Shown piece after piece: positions 9,247 to 19,426 of a stretch of DNA of 64,000 nucleotides. The stretch's first letter is position 1; each line of letters begins with the position of its first letter. Source of the DNA: Adenophora triphylla var. japonica (Eukaryota; Streptophyta; Magnoliopsida; Asterales; Campanulaceae); NCBI GenBank assembly GCA_022495995.1, contig JAFEMH010004879.1, forward strand, positions 31,001 to 95,000. Direction: 5' to 3'. A model generated the notes under the pieces. It was not told where the DNA came from, searched no databases, and saw only the letters and a program-made list of their open reading frames with translations. Position numbers and translations under genes: made by a program.

Positions 9247-9699
9247 ACTACTGTCTCAAAATAAATAACATATTTTAATTTTATTAATCTATTAAATTTT
9301 ATTTTAATTGAAAATTATGTTATAAAAATTAATTTACTTTCATATCATTCAAAAATAGTTATTAATGCACCAATAGAAACACTATTAATAATTATTTTAA
9401 AACTTTCATAAAAGATAAATAATTTATCTCATTATTGACTAAAGTTCAACTTAATTGGTCAAAAAAGTCAATTTATTATGATATAAATAACTTATTTTCT
9501 TATTAAGAAACGCATAGTACTTATACGAACAAAAATAATTTGATATTTATTAAGGGACAGAAAAGTAATATAGCTTGATTTTTTTTTCCTAACTGGTTTG
9601 AACTTTGAAAAAAAAATGACATTTATTTTACGTTCCACATTCCTTAACTAAAATTGTCTTGTTTAACAAGTTAACAATTTTAAGGAGTACTGATATGAT
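9247..9699. other. AT-rich spacer
   Basis: No gene, RNA or clear transposon end recognised. Confidence 0.4.
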
Positions 9700-9708
9700 A
9701 TGATGTAG

Positions 9709-10241
9709 GAGTAGGTCTGCTGAGAAACACGTTTCTCCATAATTATGGAGAAACGCGTTTCTCCATAACTATGGAGAAACGCGTTTTTAATAGCCAGAAG
9801 CTATACGTTTGATAGCCAGAAGAAAATTTCTGGATATCAGTCTCAGAGGGTTCTGGATATTCAGAAGCTTTGGAACGGATATCCAGAAGCCTTTGGGCGG
9901 ATATCCAGAAAAAATAGATTTGAAGCCAAATCCAAGGCCAAGACCAGAAATTGCTTATTGAAGGTTTTACGGATATCCGAAAACCTTCAAATGTATATCC
10001 GAAACCATCAAATGAATATCCAGAAACATTTTGAAAGTTTCTGGATATCATTTTGAAGATTTCTGGATATCACTTTCATAAGCTTCTGGATATCCTTTCA
10101 AAGGGTTCTGGATATCCAGAACCTTTGAGACTGATATCCAGAAGTAACCATGGGACAAGGCCATGGCCAATACAAAAAGTTTCTGGATATCCTTTCAAAA
10201 GGTTCTGGATACCCGTAACCCGTTTCTCCCTAGATTTTACG
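9709..10241. mobile_element. MULE-type MITE with TTCTGGATATCC interior
   Basis: The 9-mer ATGATGTAG occurs at 9700-9708 and 10242-10250, flanking an element that starts GAGTAGGTCTG and ends ACG. Left end GAGAAACACGTTTCTCC and right end (reversed) GGGAGAAACGGGTT are related inverted termini. The interior is packed with both orientations of TTCTGGATATCC, itself part of a palindrome (TTCTGGATATCCAGAA). Frames at 9743-10051 and 10053-10250 are products of this repeat. The 9-bp duplication places it in the Mutator group. 533 bp, no transposase. Confidence 0.75.
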
Positions 10242-10250
10242 ATGATGTAG

Positions 10251-10726
10251 TTGCTTAAGAACGAGCATGCAATTAAACTGTAGTGATATTAAAGTTATAC
10301 TAGTAGGTAATTCGTGCTTTGCATGGGAAGCTAATTTATTAATATTATGATTTATTTTTTATAATATAAGTATATTATAAATAAATCAAAACATTAACAT
10401 TTATAAAGTTAGAAAAATTGTGTTCAATTTTAATAACTTTGTTGCACATAAGTTTAATAGGAATTGCATTGTGACTAATAATGTAGCAATTTTTCCTATT
10501 TTATTTTTGATGTTCATACTTTATGTCATTTATTTTTGATGTCATAATTTATGTCAGTATGCAACATTTTTTATGTACGTTAACTAAGTGAATGAAAAAA
10601 CTAACGACCTATTTCTTTTCAAATTACAACATTTTAAATACAATGTAGGGGGTTCCAACCCTTAACCTTCCCGAGAAAAGTACGTCTTTAAGCTAAATGC
10701 TCATTGGCATTATTAACGACCTACTT

Positions 10727-10728
<2 letters not shown>
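10251..10728. other. AT-rich spacer
   Basis: No gene. Near 10304 a GGTAATTCGTGCTTTGCATGGG-like string resembles a dispersed plant repeat, but I could not define ends. Confidence 0.35.

Positions 10729-10780
<52 letters not shown>
10729..10780. repeat. (AT)n microsatellite
   Basis: Uninterrupted AT dinucleotides, about 26 units. Confidence 0.95.
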
Positions 10781-10784
<4 letters not shown>

Positions 10785-11470
10785 ACTATTATGATTAACT
10801 AATATTATTAATAGTAATAGTAATAGTAATAGTAATAGTTAACATATATTGTAACTATAACACTATTACTTAACCTATATAGTAAATTAATACTAATTAT
10901 AATAATAGTTAGCATATATAGTAACAATTATAGTTAACTAATACTATTAATAGTAATAGTTAACATATATAGTAACTATTATAGTTAACTAATACAATTA
11001 ATAGTAATAGTTAACTTATAAAGTAACTATTATAGTTAACTAATACTATTAATAGTAATAGTTAACATATATAAGTAACTATTATAGTTAACTAATACTA
11101 TTAATAGTAATAGTTAACATATATAGTAACTATTATAGTTAACTAATTCAATTAATAGTAATAGTTAACTTATAAAGTAACTATTATAGTTAACTAATAC
11201 TATTAATAGTAATAGTTAACATATATAAGTAACTATTATAGTTAACTAATACTATTAATAGTAATAGTTAACTTATATAGTAACTATTATAGTTAACTAA
11301 TACAATTAATAGTAATAGTTAACATATATAGTAACTATTATAGTTAACTAATACAATTAATAGTAATAGTTAACTTATAAAGTAACTATTATAGGTAACT
11401 AATACTATTAATAGTAATAGTTAACATATATAATAACTATTATTATTAACTAATAGTATTAACTAATAAG
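10781..11470. repeat. ~51-bp minisatellite, AT-rich
   Basis: About 13 imperfect copies of a unit containing AGTAACTATTATAGTTAACT and AATACTATTAATAGTAATAG. The unit is internally symmetric (ATAGTTAAC / GTTAACTAT), so single strands can fold. Copies differ by single substitutions and TATAT/TATAA tails. Confidence 0.85.
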
Positions 11471-11582
11471 GAGAATACCAAAAGTCATATAGATTTTGGG
11501 ATAGTGATGACGTGCCTTCTCCAAAATCAAGAGTTTGCACTAAATCATTCACGTGGCGAAGCGCATAACCCTCCTCACCAAC

Positions 11583-11649
<67 letters not shown>

Positions 11650-11717
11650 TTTTCTAAACATATAACTAAAATATATTTTGGTTTAAAATATTTTTTTGTT
11701 TAAGACAAACCAAAATA
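11471..11717. repeat. Short unique stretch and second (AT)n microsatellite
   Basis: 11471-11586 is a unique stretch without a gene; 11587-11647 is uninterrupted AT; the rest is AT-rich and leads into the next Stowaway. Confidence 0.8.
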
Positions 11718-11950
11718 CTCTCTCCGTCACAAAATGTTTGTCTCATTTGACTTTTTTGTTAAATTTTGACCACAAATTTATGAGAGATTAAATATGTTCA
11801 TGAAATTTTAAAAGTTGTTGTTGATAATATTATTAATGGTGAATCAATAGAAATTTTTAGAATTTCATGAACATAATTAAATTGTCATATATTTGTGGTC
11901 AAAGTTCAATTAAAAAGTCAAATGAGACAAACATTTTGGGACGAAGATAG
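11718..11950. mobile_element. Stowaway MITE 3, near-palindromic
   Basis: Ends CTCTCTCCGTCACAAAATGT and its inverted counterpart ACATTTTGGGACGAAGATAG, flanked by TA. The inverted repeat extends far in from both ends (TTTGTCTCATTTGAC mirrored at the right), so the whole 233-bp element can fold on itself. The termini are degraded relative to the other Stowaways here, suggesting greater age. Confidence 0.75.
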
Positions 11951-12397
11951 TATATTTTTTTAGTTTTTTAACAATGGAGTCTCACCTTCAGTGGTGAGTG
12001 ACAGAGTTCGATCTCTCTTCTTGCCTCATGGCGCAAAACATCGTATAAAAAACAATGGATCCTCACTCTCAATTAGCATCAAGATCCAATCTCTCTCATC
12101 AGCTAACCGCGTGGGACATCATAAAAACAAACAATAGAGTATTAATTTTGGGTCATCCCCTCTTGTTGGACCAGTTACTGGTACATTCAAAATCACCCCA
12201 CCAAGACAAGGTCTACCAATTTGGTACAAGTATGTAGAGCATGCATTTCACTTCTTTAGCTAACTTGGCCAACTTTCTCACGCAATTAAATGAAATATCT
12301 CTAGCTAGGTTCATTAATTTGAATACCCCACAACCTACTATGCTTTCATGTCATTCTCTTTCTTCTATCTCTATTTATCTCATTATTAGCAGTACAT
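11951..12397. other. Unassigned stretch
   Basis: No supported gene. Two related segments near 11973 and 12055 (ACAATGGA...CTCAC) suggest an old dispersed duplicate. A 60-codon plus frame at 12055-12237 has no domain signal. Confidence 0.3.
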
Positions 12398-12406
12398 CTT
12401 TGTGAT

Positions 12407-12557
12407 CAGAAAATTTTGGGGGAAACCTGTTTCTCCATAAGTTATAAAAAGTCTTGTTTTTAAATATATCAACTTGATGTTTTAAAACCTAAATTCACTG
12501 TTTTAAAGTGGACTTTTTATAACTTATGAAGAAACAGGTTTTCCCTAAAACCTACTC
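12407..12557. mobile_element. MULE-type MITE, 151 bp
   Basis: The 9-mer CTTTGTGAT lies at 12398-12406 and 12558-12566. Inside, the inverted repeats GGGAAACCTGTTTCTCCATA (left) and its mirror (right, to ACCTACTC) extend about 50 bases and include ACTTATGA/TCATAAGT. The terminal string GAGTAGGT, read from the right, matches the left terminus of the element at 9709. No coding content. Confidence 0.75.
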
Positions 12558-12651
12558 CTTTGTGATACATGAAAATAGTATAATTTACCTTAAATCAAAA
12601 TTAGTACATCAATTTATATAATCAAATACCAATTAAAATTAAAAAATGTAA

Positions 12652-13111
12652 GCCAAAATTTTACAAAAATTGCGTTTTTCCTTAAGTTTAAAAAAAAAAA
12701 ACGTGTTTTGTTCCCCCGCTATGCCAGTGTTAGTGTAACAAAGTGCCAGTGTAAACAAGTTTCAGTGTTAGTGTAACAAAGTGTCAGTGTAAAAAAGTGC
12801 CAATACATGTATATTAAGTGTCAGTGTAAAAAGTGTCAGTGTTAGTGTAACAAAGTGGCAGTGTAAAAAAGTGTCAGTGCATGTATATTAAGTGCCAGTG
12901 TAAAAAGTGTCAGTGTTAATGTAACAAAGTGCCAGTGTTAGTGTAACAAAGTGCCAGTATAAAGAAGTGCCAGTGCATGTATATTAAGTGTCATTGTTAG
13001 TGTAACAAAGTGCCTGTGTAAAAAAGTGTCAGTGTTAGTGTTATTAAGTGCCAGTGTAAAAATGATTTTTCCTAAGCTTAGAAAAAAACACGTTTTTTGT
13101 AAGACCAACTC
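12652..13111. mobile_element. MULE-type MITE with AGTGCCAGTGT minisatellite
   Basis: The 9-mer AAAATGTAA occurs at 12643-12651 and 13112-13120. The reversed right end GAGTTGGTCTTACAAAAAAC and the left end (TTTTACAAAAATTGCG) belong to the same terminal group as the elements at 9709 and 12407. The centre (about 12722-13062) is a variable minisatellite of AGTG(C/T)CAGTGTAAAAA and AGTGTTAGTGTAACAA units. 460 bp. Confidence 0.75.
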
Positions 13112-13120
13112 AAAATGTAA

Positions 13121-13984
13121 TATGAAATAGTGATATTTAACGTAAATATAGGAGCAAATACGATTATGTAAACAATTTCTCTAACCGAAATTAGTAAAAC
13201 AATATATCTAATTAAATACTGATTAAAGTTAAATAATGTAATATGAGATAGTAATATTTAACGTAAATAGAGGAGAAATAACACGGAGAAGAACAAAGAA
13301 TACGATTATGTAAACAATTTTCCTTAACCAAATAACATCTTTAATCGAATACTTAAAGACATTAAATACATATATATTAAACAAATCCGTATTAGTTTAG
13401 AAATAATAAACGGAAAAGGGAACCCAATTTTTTTAGACAACCAAAACCCCAATTTTTCCATCCCCAGTAAACACCAAATTTTATTTCGTAAATTAAAAGT
13501 TTTAATTTCTTTGTAACATATTCAAAATATTACAACTTTATCCCTATGTAGAAAAGTAAATTATGGCTAAATCTAATAATGACTTAAATAATTAAATAAA
13601 TAAAGTTTTCTTTTAAATGATGCAACTCTATATATGGAGAGATGTTAATAAAAAGAAAATGAAAATATTAAATTTTTAACTTCACATTTCTCTCCCTCCC
13701 ATACCCCACCCCATCCACCAATCACAAATTCATCTATCTCCCTAAAATTTACAAATGTGTCTCTCATCTCACATATATTACTGAAAAATTATATCCAGTT
13801 TTTGTTAATAATTTTTTTATCAAACGACAAATCAACTGCATTCACAATAATATAATAGCCGACACTACACAAACGTCGAAAGCTCAACTCAAACATTAAT
13901 AGTAGTTCTATCTTTTAACTTACAACAAGGATTATTACAATCAATTAAAGAAAAAAAAAACATCACCTAATAGACTTTATCTTC
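13121..13984. other. AT-rich spacer
   Basis: A partial repeat of AATATGAAATAGTGATATTTAACGTAAATA occurs twice (near 13119 and 13239). No gene recognised. Confidence 0.35.
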
Positions 13985-14538
13985 TTAATATATGTACAGA
14001 GTAATCTCATTTCACCCCTAAAATATTTCATATCTCTTCCCCACTTAATCAATTATACATACATAATTATCTTAATCATTTGAAAAGAAAAATATATTAT
14101 GTCTAAATCTAATAGTGACTTAAATAAATAAATAAGTAAATATTTTTTTACTTCGAATTAATGATTGAAACTCAATACATGTAGAGATATTTAATTTCAA
14201 CTCTATATATATATGTCATAATTCAGAAAAAATCATTCCATCAATGTAACAACCAAATAATTAATTTCGTAAACAAAGTTTATTATAATCAAGTAAAGGA
14301 AAAAAATCATCACATGATAGACTTTATCTTCATAATATATGTACAGATTAATCTCATTTCACCCCTAAAATATTTCATATCTCTTCCTCATTTAATCAAT
14401 TATACATACATAATTATCTTAAGCAATTGAAAAAAAAAATTTATGTATAAATTTAATAGCGACTTAAATAAATGAATAAATAAATATTTTTTTTATTTCG
14501 AATGATTGAAAGTCTATATATGTAGAGATATTTAATTT

Positions 14539-14584
<46 letters not shown>

Positions 14585-15780
14585 ACAATTCATAGAAACA
14601 CCATTTCATCAATATAACAACCAATTAATTTTGTAAACAAAAAAATAAATATCATTTATTAGTATAGAACAATAAAAATAATAAATAAATATCATATTTA
14701 TTTACATTAACTCATCATGAACATAATTATAATATTTATTTCCAATTTAACTTATTTAATTTTGAGAAGAAAAATTAAAATCTTAAAAAAATTAACAATT
14801 GTGTTAAATGAAATTTTTTTTCCCAAACAATCCACTCCCTCATCAAACCCAACCCACTTCTTCCTCTCCCTCTTTCAAAATTACAATTCATACTATCTTT
14901 ATTTTTTAGAATATTGACATGCACTTCAAAGAAGCGAATTTCTTTTTTTGTGTCCAAATTGAATGAAAGTAGTCTCTATTTTTGGAGGAATTTTTTTATG
15001 ATTTTTGGTGAATTTTTTTTTTTTAAAATATTATTATAAAATATTTGATCTATATTCAAAAAAGAGGATTTTTTAAAATAAATATCATATTTGTTTACGT
15101 TGACTCATCATGAACAAAATTATAATATTCTTTTTCAATTTAACTTATTTAATTTTGAGAAGAAAAATGAAAATTCAAAAATAACTAACAATGTGTTAAA
15201 TGAATTTTTTTCTCAAACACTACACTCCCTCATCAAACTCAACCCACTTCTTCATCTCCCTCTCTCAAACTACCTATTTATACCACATTTATTTTTTAGA
15301 ATATTGACGTTTTTTAACCACTTTATGTTGACGTTTTTGAGCGCCAAATTTCCATTTCGGCCACTTTCTTGCTTTTAATATAGTATAGATATAGATTATG
15401 TATAAATCTAATAGTGACTTAAATAAATAATAAGTAAATATTTTTTTATTTCGAATGATTGAAACTCTATATATGTAGAGATATTTAATTTCAACTCTAT
15501 ATATATATCACAATTCAGAAAAATATCCTTCCATCATAGTAACAACCAAATAATTAATTTAGTAAACAAAAAAAATAAATATCATTTATTAGTATACGAA
15601 CAAAAGTAATTATAAATAAATATCATATTTGTTTACATTAACTCATCATGAACATAATTATAATATTCATTTCCAATTAACTTATTTAATTTTGAAAAGA
15701 AAAATCAAAATCTTAAAAAAACTAACAATTGTATTAAATGAAAATGTTTTCCCCAAACATTCGACTCCCTCATCAATAGA
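13985..15780. repeat. Block of dispersed direct repeats (three sequence types)
   Basis: Three AT-rich modules recur in order g-a-g-a-b-b-a-b. Module g (ATCTCATTTCACCCCTAAAA) is at about 13985-14075 and 14325-14415. Module a (TAGTGACTTAAATAAATAA ... GTAGAGATATTTAATTTC) is at 14095-14279, 14440-14640 and 15394-15570. Module b (TTAACTCATCATGAAC ... CTCCCTCATCAAA) is at about 14640-14880, 15075-15290 and 15578-15780. The copies are diverged by substitutions and small indels. The short frames inside are shadows of the repeats. Probably nested relics of one repeat family, perhaps a Helitron given the end at 15389. Confidence 0.6.
15371..15389 (-). mobile_element. Possible Helitron 5' terminus
   Basis: On the minus strand the sequence from 15389 reads TCTATACTATATTAAAAGC, a typical plant Helitron 5' end, with an A immediately before it as expected for insertion between A and T. 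The 3' end (hairpin plus CTRR) was not located, so the extent to the left is unknown. Confidence 0.45.
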
Positions 15781-15812
15781 GGCCTCCTCTACTCATTTTA
15801 TATACAACTTTT

Positions 15813-16392
15813 TGTTGGAAAAGTATGTTATGTGTGAAGGAAATTGTGTACATTTCCTTGGAAGAATCGTTTGTCGTTGGACAAATATTATTGTGGGTTC
15901 ATATTCTACACCGTGAGAACATGAAAATGATATTTTATTTGTTCAATTTGAAGATTGGATGATAAAAATATTACAGCTTAAATAAATGGATGGAAGTTGG
16001 AAATGTGAGTTTATCTCACATGTGAAAAGAATGGAAAAACTAGTTGATAGTTTTGGCCATTTTATTGAATTATAATTCTTTTAATTCAAGATTAATTCCA
16101 AGAATAACTTCCAAGGTTAATGTCCATTTATGATTGGCAAATGAAACTCCAAAAAGAAATTGATGGCAAGGTTAATTGTTGAATTAAGATGATCATCAAT
16201 ATTTGGATTAATTGGAGAGTTAATTCTTGGGGAGTTTTGAGCTATAAAAGAAATACCCACAACTCTTTGAAGAGAAGAGAGAAAAAATAGAGAAAATGAG
16301 AAGAGAAAAACACACAAAAAGAAGCTTTTTTCCATCAATCTTCTTCTACCCTCTTGCAATTTGTTCATCTTCTTCCTTTGCCCTCCTTGAAT
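15813..16392 (+). mobile_element. LTR-like segment, possibly a Ty1/copia solo LTR
   Basis: Begins TGTTGGAAAAG, a usual start for copia LTRs. It contains a TATA-like GCTATAAAAG at 16240-16249, followed by ACCCACAACTCTTTG and a purine- then pyrimidine-rich leader. A 5-bp duplication was not found and the right end is unclear, being obscured by the next element, so this is tentative. Confidence 0.35.
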
Positions 16393-16652
16393 AATTGCAC
16401 AAAATCTGGGGAGAAACGCGTTTCTCCGTCGCTTATGGAGAAACGGGGCAACGTTTGTCGCACGACATACTTAGCCACAACAACTGGATATCCTTTCCAA
16501 AGCTTCTGGATATCCAGAACATTGAATATGGATATCCAGAAGCTTTGGAAAGGATATCCAGAAACCAAATATTTTTTCTGGCTATCCTTTCCAAAGCTTC
16601 TGGATATCCATATTCAATGTTCTGGATATCCAGAAGCTTCTGTAGATGCCTA
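16393..16652. mobile_element. MULE-type MITE relative with TTCTGGATATCC interior
   Basis: The left end CACAAAATCTGGGGAGAAAC matches the reversed right end of the element at 9709-10241, followed by GCGTTTCTCC and TTATGGAGAAACG. The interior has the same TTCTGGATATCCAGAA palindromes. The right end AAGTAGGCATCTAC (read in reverse) resembles GAGTAGGTCTGCT. No matching 9-bp duplication was seen, so the borders are approximate. Confidence 0.55.
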
Positions 16653-16781
16653 CTTTTCCAATAACCAAAAAAATGCTTAAGGTTTTACAACAACAACAAT
16701 GACTTAGTCTCAAAAAGAAAAGCTTAAGTAGTAACAACAACAACAAAGTGTTAGTCCCAAAAGAAAAGCTTAAGGAGTTAC

Positions 16782-17679
16782 CGTGTAAGAAATAATTCCG
16801 ACGCCAAACCCTTCCAACAATCTTCCCATGTAGAGGAATGATACGTCCTAGCAAAAACCGAGAAAATTATAACTACAAAGTAAACATTCCTCAAGCAAAC
16901 AGTATATAGTTAATTACACGCCACTAGAAACTCACTTTTGCAAATGAAATAGCAAGCCAGCTGATGATATTAGGAATAGCTGCGATCATCAAAGACTGCA
17001 ATTTAACAGGAGAAAAACAAAAAGCAATATTCACTAATGCAAATCAACCCCAAAATGAAAGTAAAAGTGTAACAAGAACAACCAAAATAGTGAACTATGT
17101 AGCAAAGAATCAAAATACCAATCAATCATACCCCTTTACGGCCGATATACTCAGCAATCTGGCCACTAGCAATTGCCCCGACCATACCACCCACATTAGA
17201 TAAAGAACCAAACAAAGAGAACTGAATTGCCAAAGGAAAACACCCTTATTTAATTAGTATTTTCTCCCCTCCCAAACAAACAAATCATAAAAATCAACTG
17301 CATACAAAAAAGGGTCAAATTAAGTCAATTAATTAACCTCAGAAACAGTAAGATTGAGATCTTTTGTAATAGATGCTTGTGTAGGCGAAGAATAACCACC
17401 CTGCAATGCAAGATTGGGAAGAAGAATAAAAAAGTTAGTCACAGTAAAATGGAACATAAATTGGGGAAGATTGGGTTTGTTAATTACCGTGAAACCGAAC
17501 TGAATAGGACCCAAAGCGACCATCATAACACAGGCGCGAACAGAAACGGAGCGGTCACGTATCACCTGAGAAGAACCCATCATATTGGATTGACGGGAAC
17601 CCATCCGGTACCAACTTCCGGTATGAAGAAAGGGCTTCCAGAGATACCTTCCCTCTTCATTGTCGTCCTTGAAACTCAT
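16782..17679 (-). pseudogene. Truncated ERD6-like sugar transporter gene fragment (five exons)
   Basis: The start [11 protein letters not shown], the stretch [16 protein letters not shown] and later GGYSSPTQ and [12 protein letters not shown] match plant ERD6-like monosaccharide transporters (MFS, vacuolar membrane). Exons with GT/AG borders: 17679-17488, 17400-17338, 17221-17132, 16995-16936 and 16847-16782. All have lengths divisible by three (192, 63, 90, 60, 66), so the spliced product would be open for 157 codons. It encodes only the N-terminal tail and first membrane helices of a roughly 480-residue family; the rest is missing after GFGVGIISYT. Changes at normally conserved sites ([16 protein letters not shown]) suggest relaxed constraint. 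It lies next to a VPS26 exon and upstream of a CACTA end, fitting a transposon-captured copy. Confidence 0.8.
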
Positions 17680-17819
17680 TTCAAAGAATTATCTCTATGA
17701 ACAAACTATAATACTCATAATATCCGAACCAAAGCCTACCTAGACACTGCTGATGTCCAATAAAAGCTAAAATAAGAGGTACGACAGAAATAAGTTCAAC
17801 TAACAGAGTAATTACATAC

Positions 17820-17931
17820 CTAAGTCTTACATTCACTCCATTGTAGGTCTCATATGGCATTTCAACCGTCGAAAATTCAAATGGATATGTTTTCTTTTCA
17901 TATTTTTCACCAGGAAAATCCAGTTCACGAA
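17820..17931 (-). pseudogene. VPS26: Captured exon of a VPS26 (retromer subunit) gene
   Basis: The minus strand reads a 112-bp exon encoding VRELDFPGEKYEKK, then TYPFEFSTVEMPYETYNGVN and VRLR, a hallmark segment of VPS26, the arrestin-like retromer subunit used in endosome-to-Golgi sorting. It is flanked by an AG acceptor (GTATGTAG) and a GTATGT donor at 17819. No other VPS26 exon is present. It lies 141 bases upstream of the sugar-transporter fragment in the same orientation, so one transcript could join the two. Identification is strong; functionality is very unlikely. Confidence 0.85.
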
Positions 17932-18175
17932 CTACATACAAGTTAAATGAGGGGTAACATTAAGAGATAATTATATCAAAAATGCTTAAATTTATATCTG
18001 AAAATATTTTGTCCTTATATTGACATGAAGAGTGATTATTGAAACTAATTGAGAGTCAAGACCAACAAAGAGTCGGAGTTTCAGAACTAAAATTAACTCG
18101 CTACAACAGATTCAATTTTTCTACTATCACAGTAGATATGGAAAATACACAAATATGCCCCTGAACTCGGGGTTT
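17932..18175. other. AT-rich stretch upstream of the captured exons
   Basis: No gene recognised; it could be captured VPS26 intron or transposon interior. Confidence 0.3.
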
Positions 18176-18420
18176 GGAGAGAGAGAGAAAGAGAGCGTGA
18201 GAGAGAGAGAGAGAGTCACCTTCGAATCGCAAGAATCGGCGCTGGGACAGAATGGCGCTGGAGGAAGAATCGGCGCTGGAGGAGGAGGAAGAATCTGCGC
18301 CAGGATAGAATGGATCCGGAGGAAGAACGGCGCTGGAGGAGGAGGAAGAATCGGAGGCGCTGGTGGAAGACGAAGAGGAAGAGGAAACGTGGATGTGAAT
18401 GAATGAGAGAGGGGATTTCA
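18176..18420. repeat. GA-rich and GGCGCTGGAGGA minisatellite
   Basis: A (GA)n run at about 18178-18216 is followed by four or five copies of GAATCGGCGCTGGAGGA-like units. The 83-codon frame at 18155-18406 is low complexity and reflects the repeat. Confidence 0.6.
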
Positions 18421-18439
18421 GTCGTGGAATGAGAGAGAG

Positions 18440-18827
18440 GAAAGGGAATGGTTTCCTAAATGGTTAATTTAATACTTTTACTTTTTTTTTTTAATATTAT
18501 CTATTCCGTGACGGCAAAAGCAATCGCCTTTAAAAAAATTAAAAATTCAATTTTAAAATTATTTAATTTAATATTTTTATAAAACGAGATTGCTAAAGTC
18601 ATCGCCTTTGATAAAAATTAGAATTTCACATTTTCGCCCGGATCACATTGTTGGCGCTAGAGGGAAAAACATATATGTGATGGGATCCGTGACTGCTTAG
18701 CCATCACGCTAGCCTACTGTGACTGCACTAAATGTAGTCACAAAGGCCGTCTCCTTATATACTTAAACGCGACTGCTTTTTTTGCCGTCGCCAAAAGCAA
18801 TCGCGAAAGGCCAGTTTTCTTGTAGTG
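18440..18827 (-). mobile_element. Terminal and subterminal region of a CACTA transposon
   Basis: Ends TTTTCTTGTAGTG at 18827, the reverse of the CACTACAAGAAAA terminus of CACTA (En/Spm) elements. Inward are subterminal repeats of GACGGCAAAAGCAATCGC, GATTGCTAAAGTCATCGCC and GCCGTCGCCAAAAGCAATCGC type, as expected for transposase-binding arrays. The opposite terminus was not found, so it is unproven that the captured gene pieces at 16782-17931 lie inside this element, though their place next to it makes that likely. A three-base duplication would be CAT (18828-18830). Confidence 0.7.
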
Positions 18828-19426
18828 CATGTCCCTTATGGTTGGATCACTCTCCGAGGATTGTCTAGTAGCCTTTTAAGGCATGAAAGACATAGGATGA
18901 GTATAAAGATCCAATCTTTATACCCCTTCCCCTAGTCCCCTTGGTCTTTGGAGCATCTCGTGGTGTGGATCGGTGTAAAGACTTCACCTTTACATCGTTT
19001 TCTTCACTAAAATGCCATAATCATAGTCCCTTTAGAAACGGACGGATCTTAGTCCCGATATCTCCGATAATCACCTGAGACGAACATAAATTTCCCTACG
19101 AATCTCTATCGTCTCAAGATGTAGGATTGATGGGCAAAGATTCCTCCTTTTCTAAAGAGTCTCATTCTTGGACTTTAAAAGGTGTCCCTCTCTCGATCAC
19201 ATGTGACCAAGTCCCCAAAGAACGTTGGTTTAAGGCATACCAAGGCTCTTACGCCTACTATGGTTGATTAAGACAAGGGGAGGATAAAAATGTCACATAA
19301 TGATGATCACAAGTTCAAAATGAGCACGGGATCAAAATTTCGAAAACATCAAATCCAAGGAATCCCGAGCTATAACCTACTTATATGGTTTATATGTTCG
19401 GCAGAAAAACTTGGCACATTCCCTCC
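18828..19426. other. Unassigned stretch
   Basis: Moderate GC, no transposon ends, no supported frame. Two related segments (AAGATCCAATCTTTATACC and AAGACTTCACCTTTACATC) suggest leader or spacer of a retroelement, but this is a guess. Confidence 0.3.

Noticed and set aside
10296..10345. Helitron-like or dispersed-repeat start around GTAATTCGTGCTTTGCATGGG
   Set aside because: Resembles a common plant repeat head, but no TC start or CTRR end could be placed.
12055..12237. A 60-codon plus-strand frame
   Set aside because: Short, no domain, in DNA with a related decayed segment nearby.
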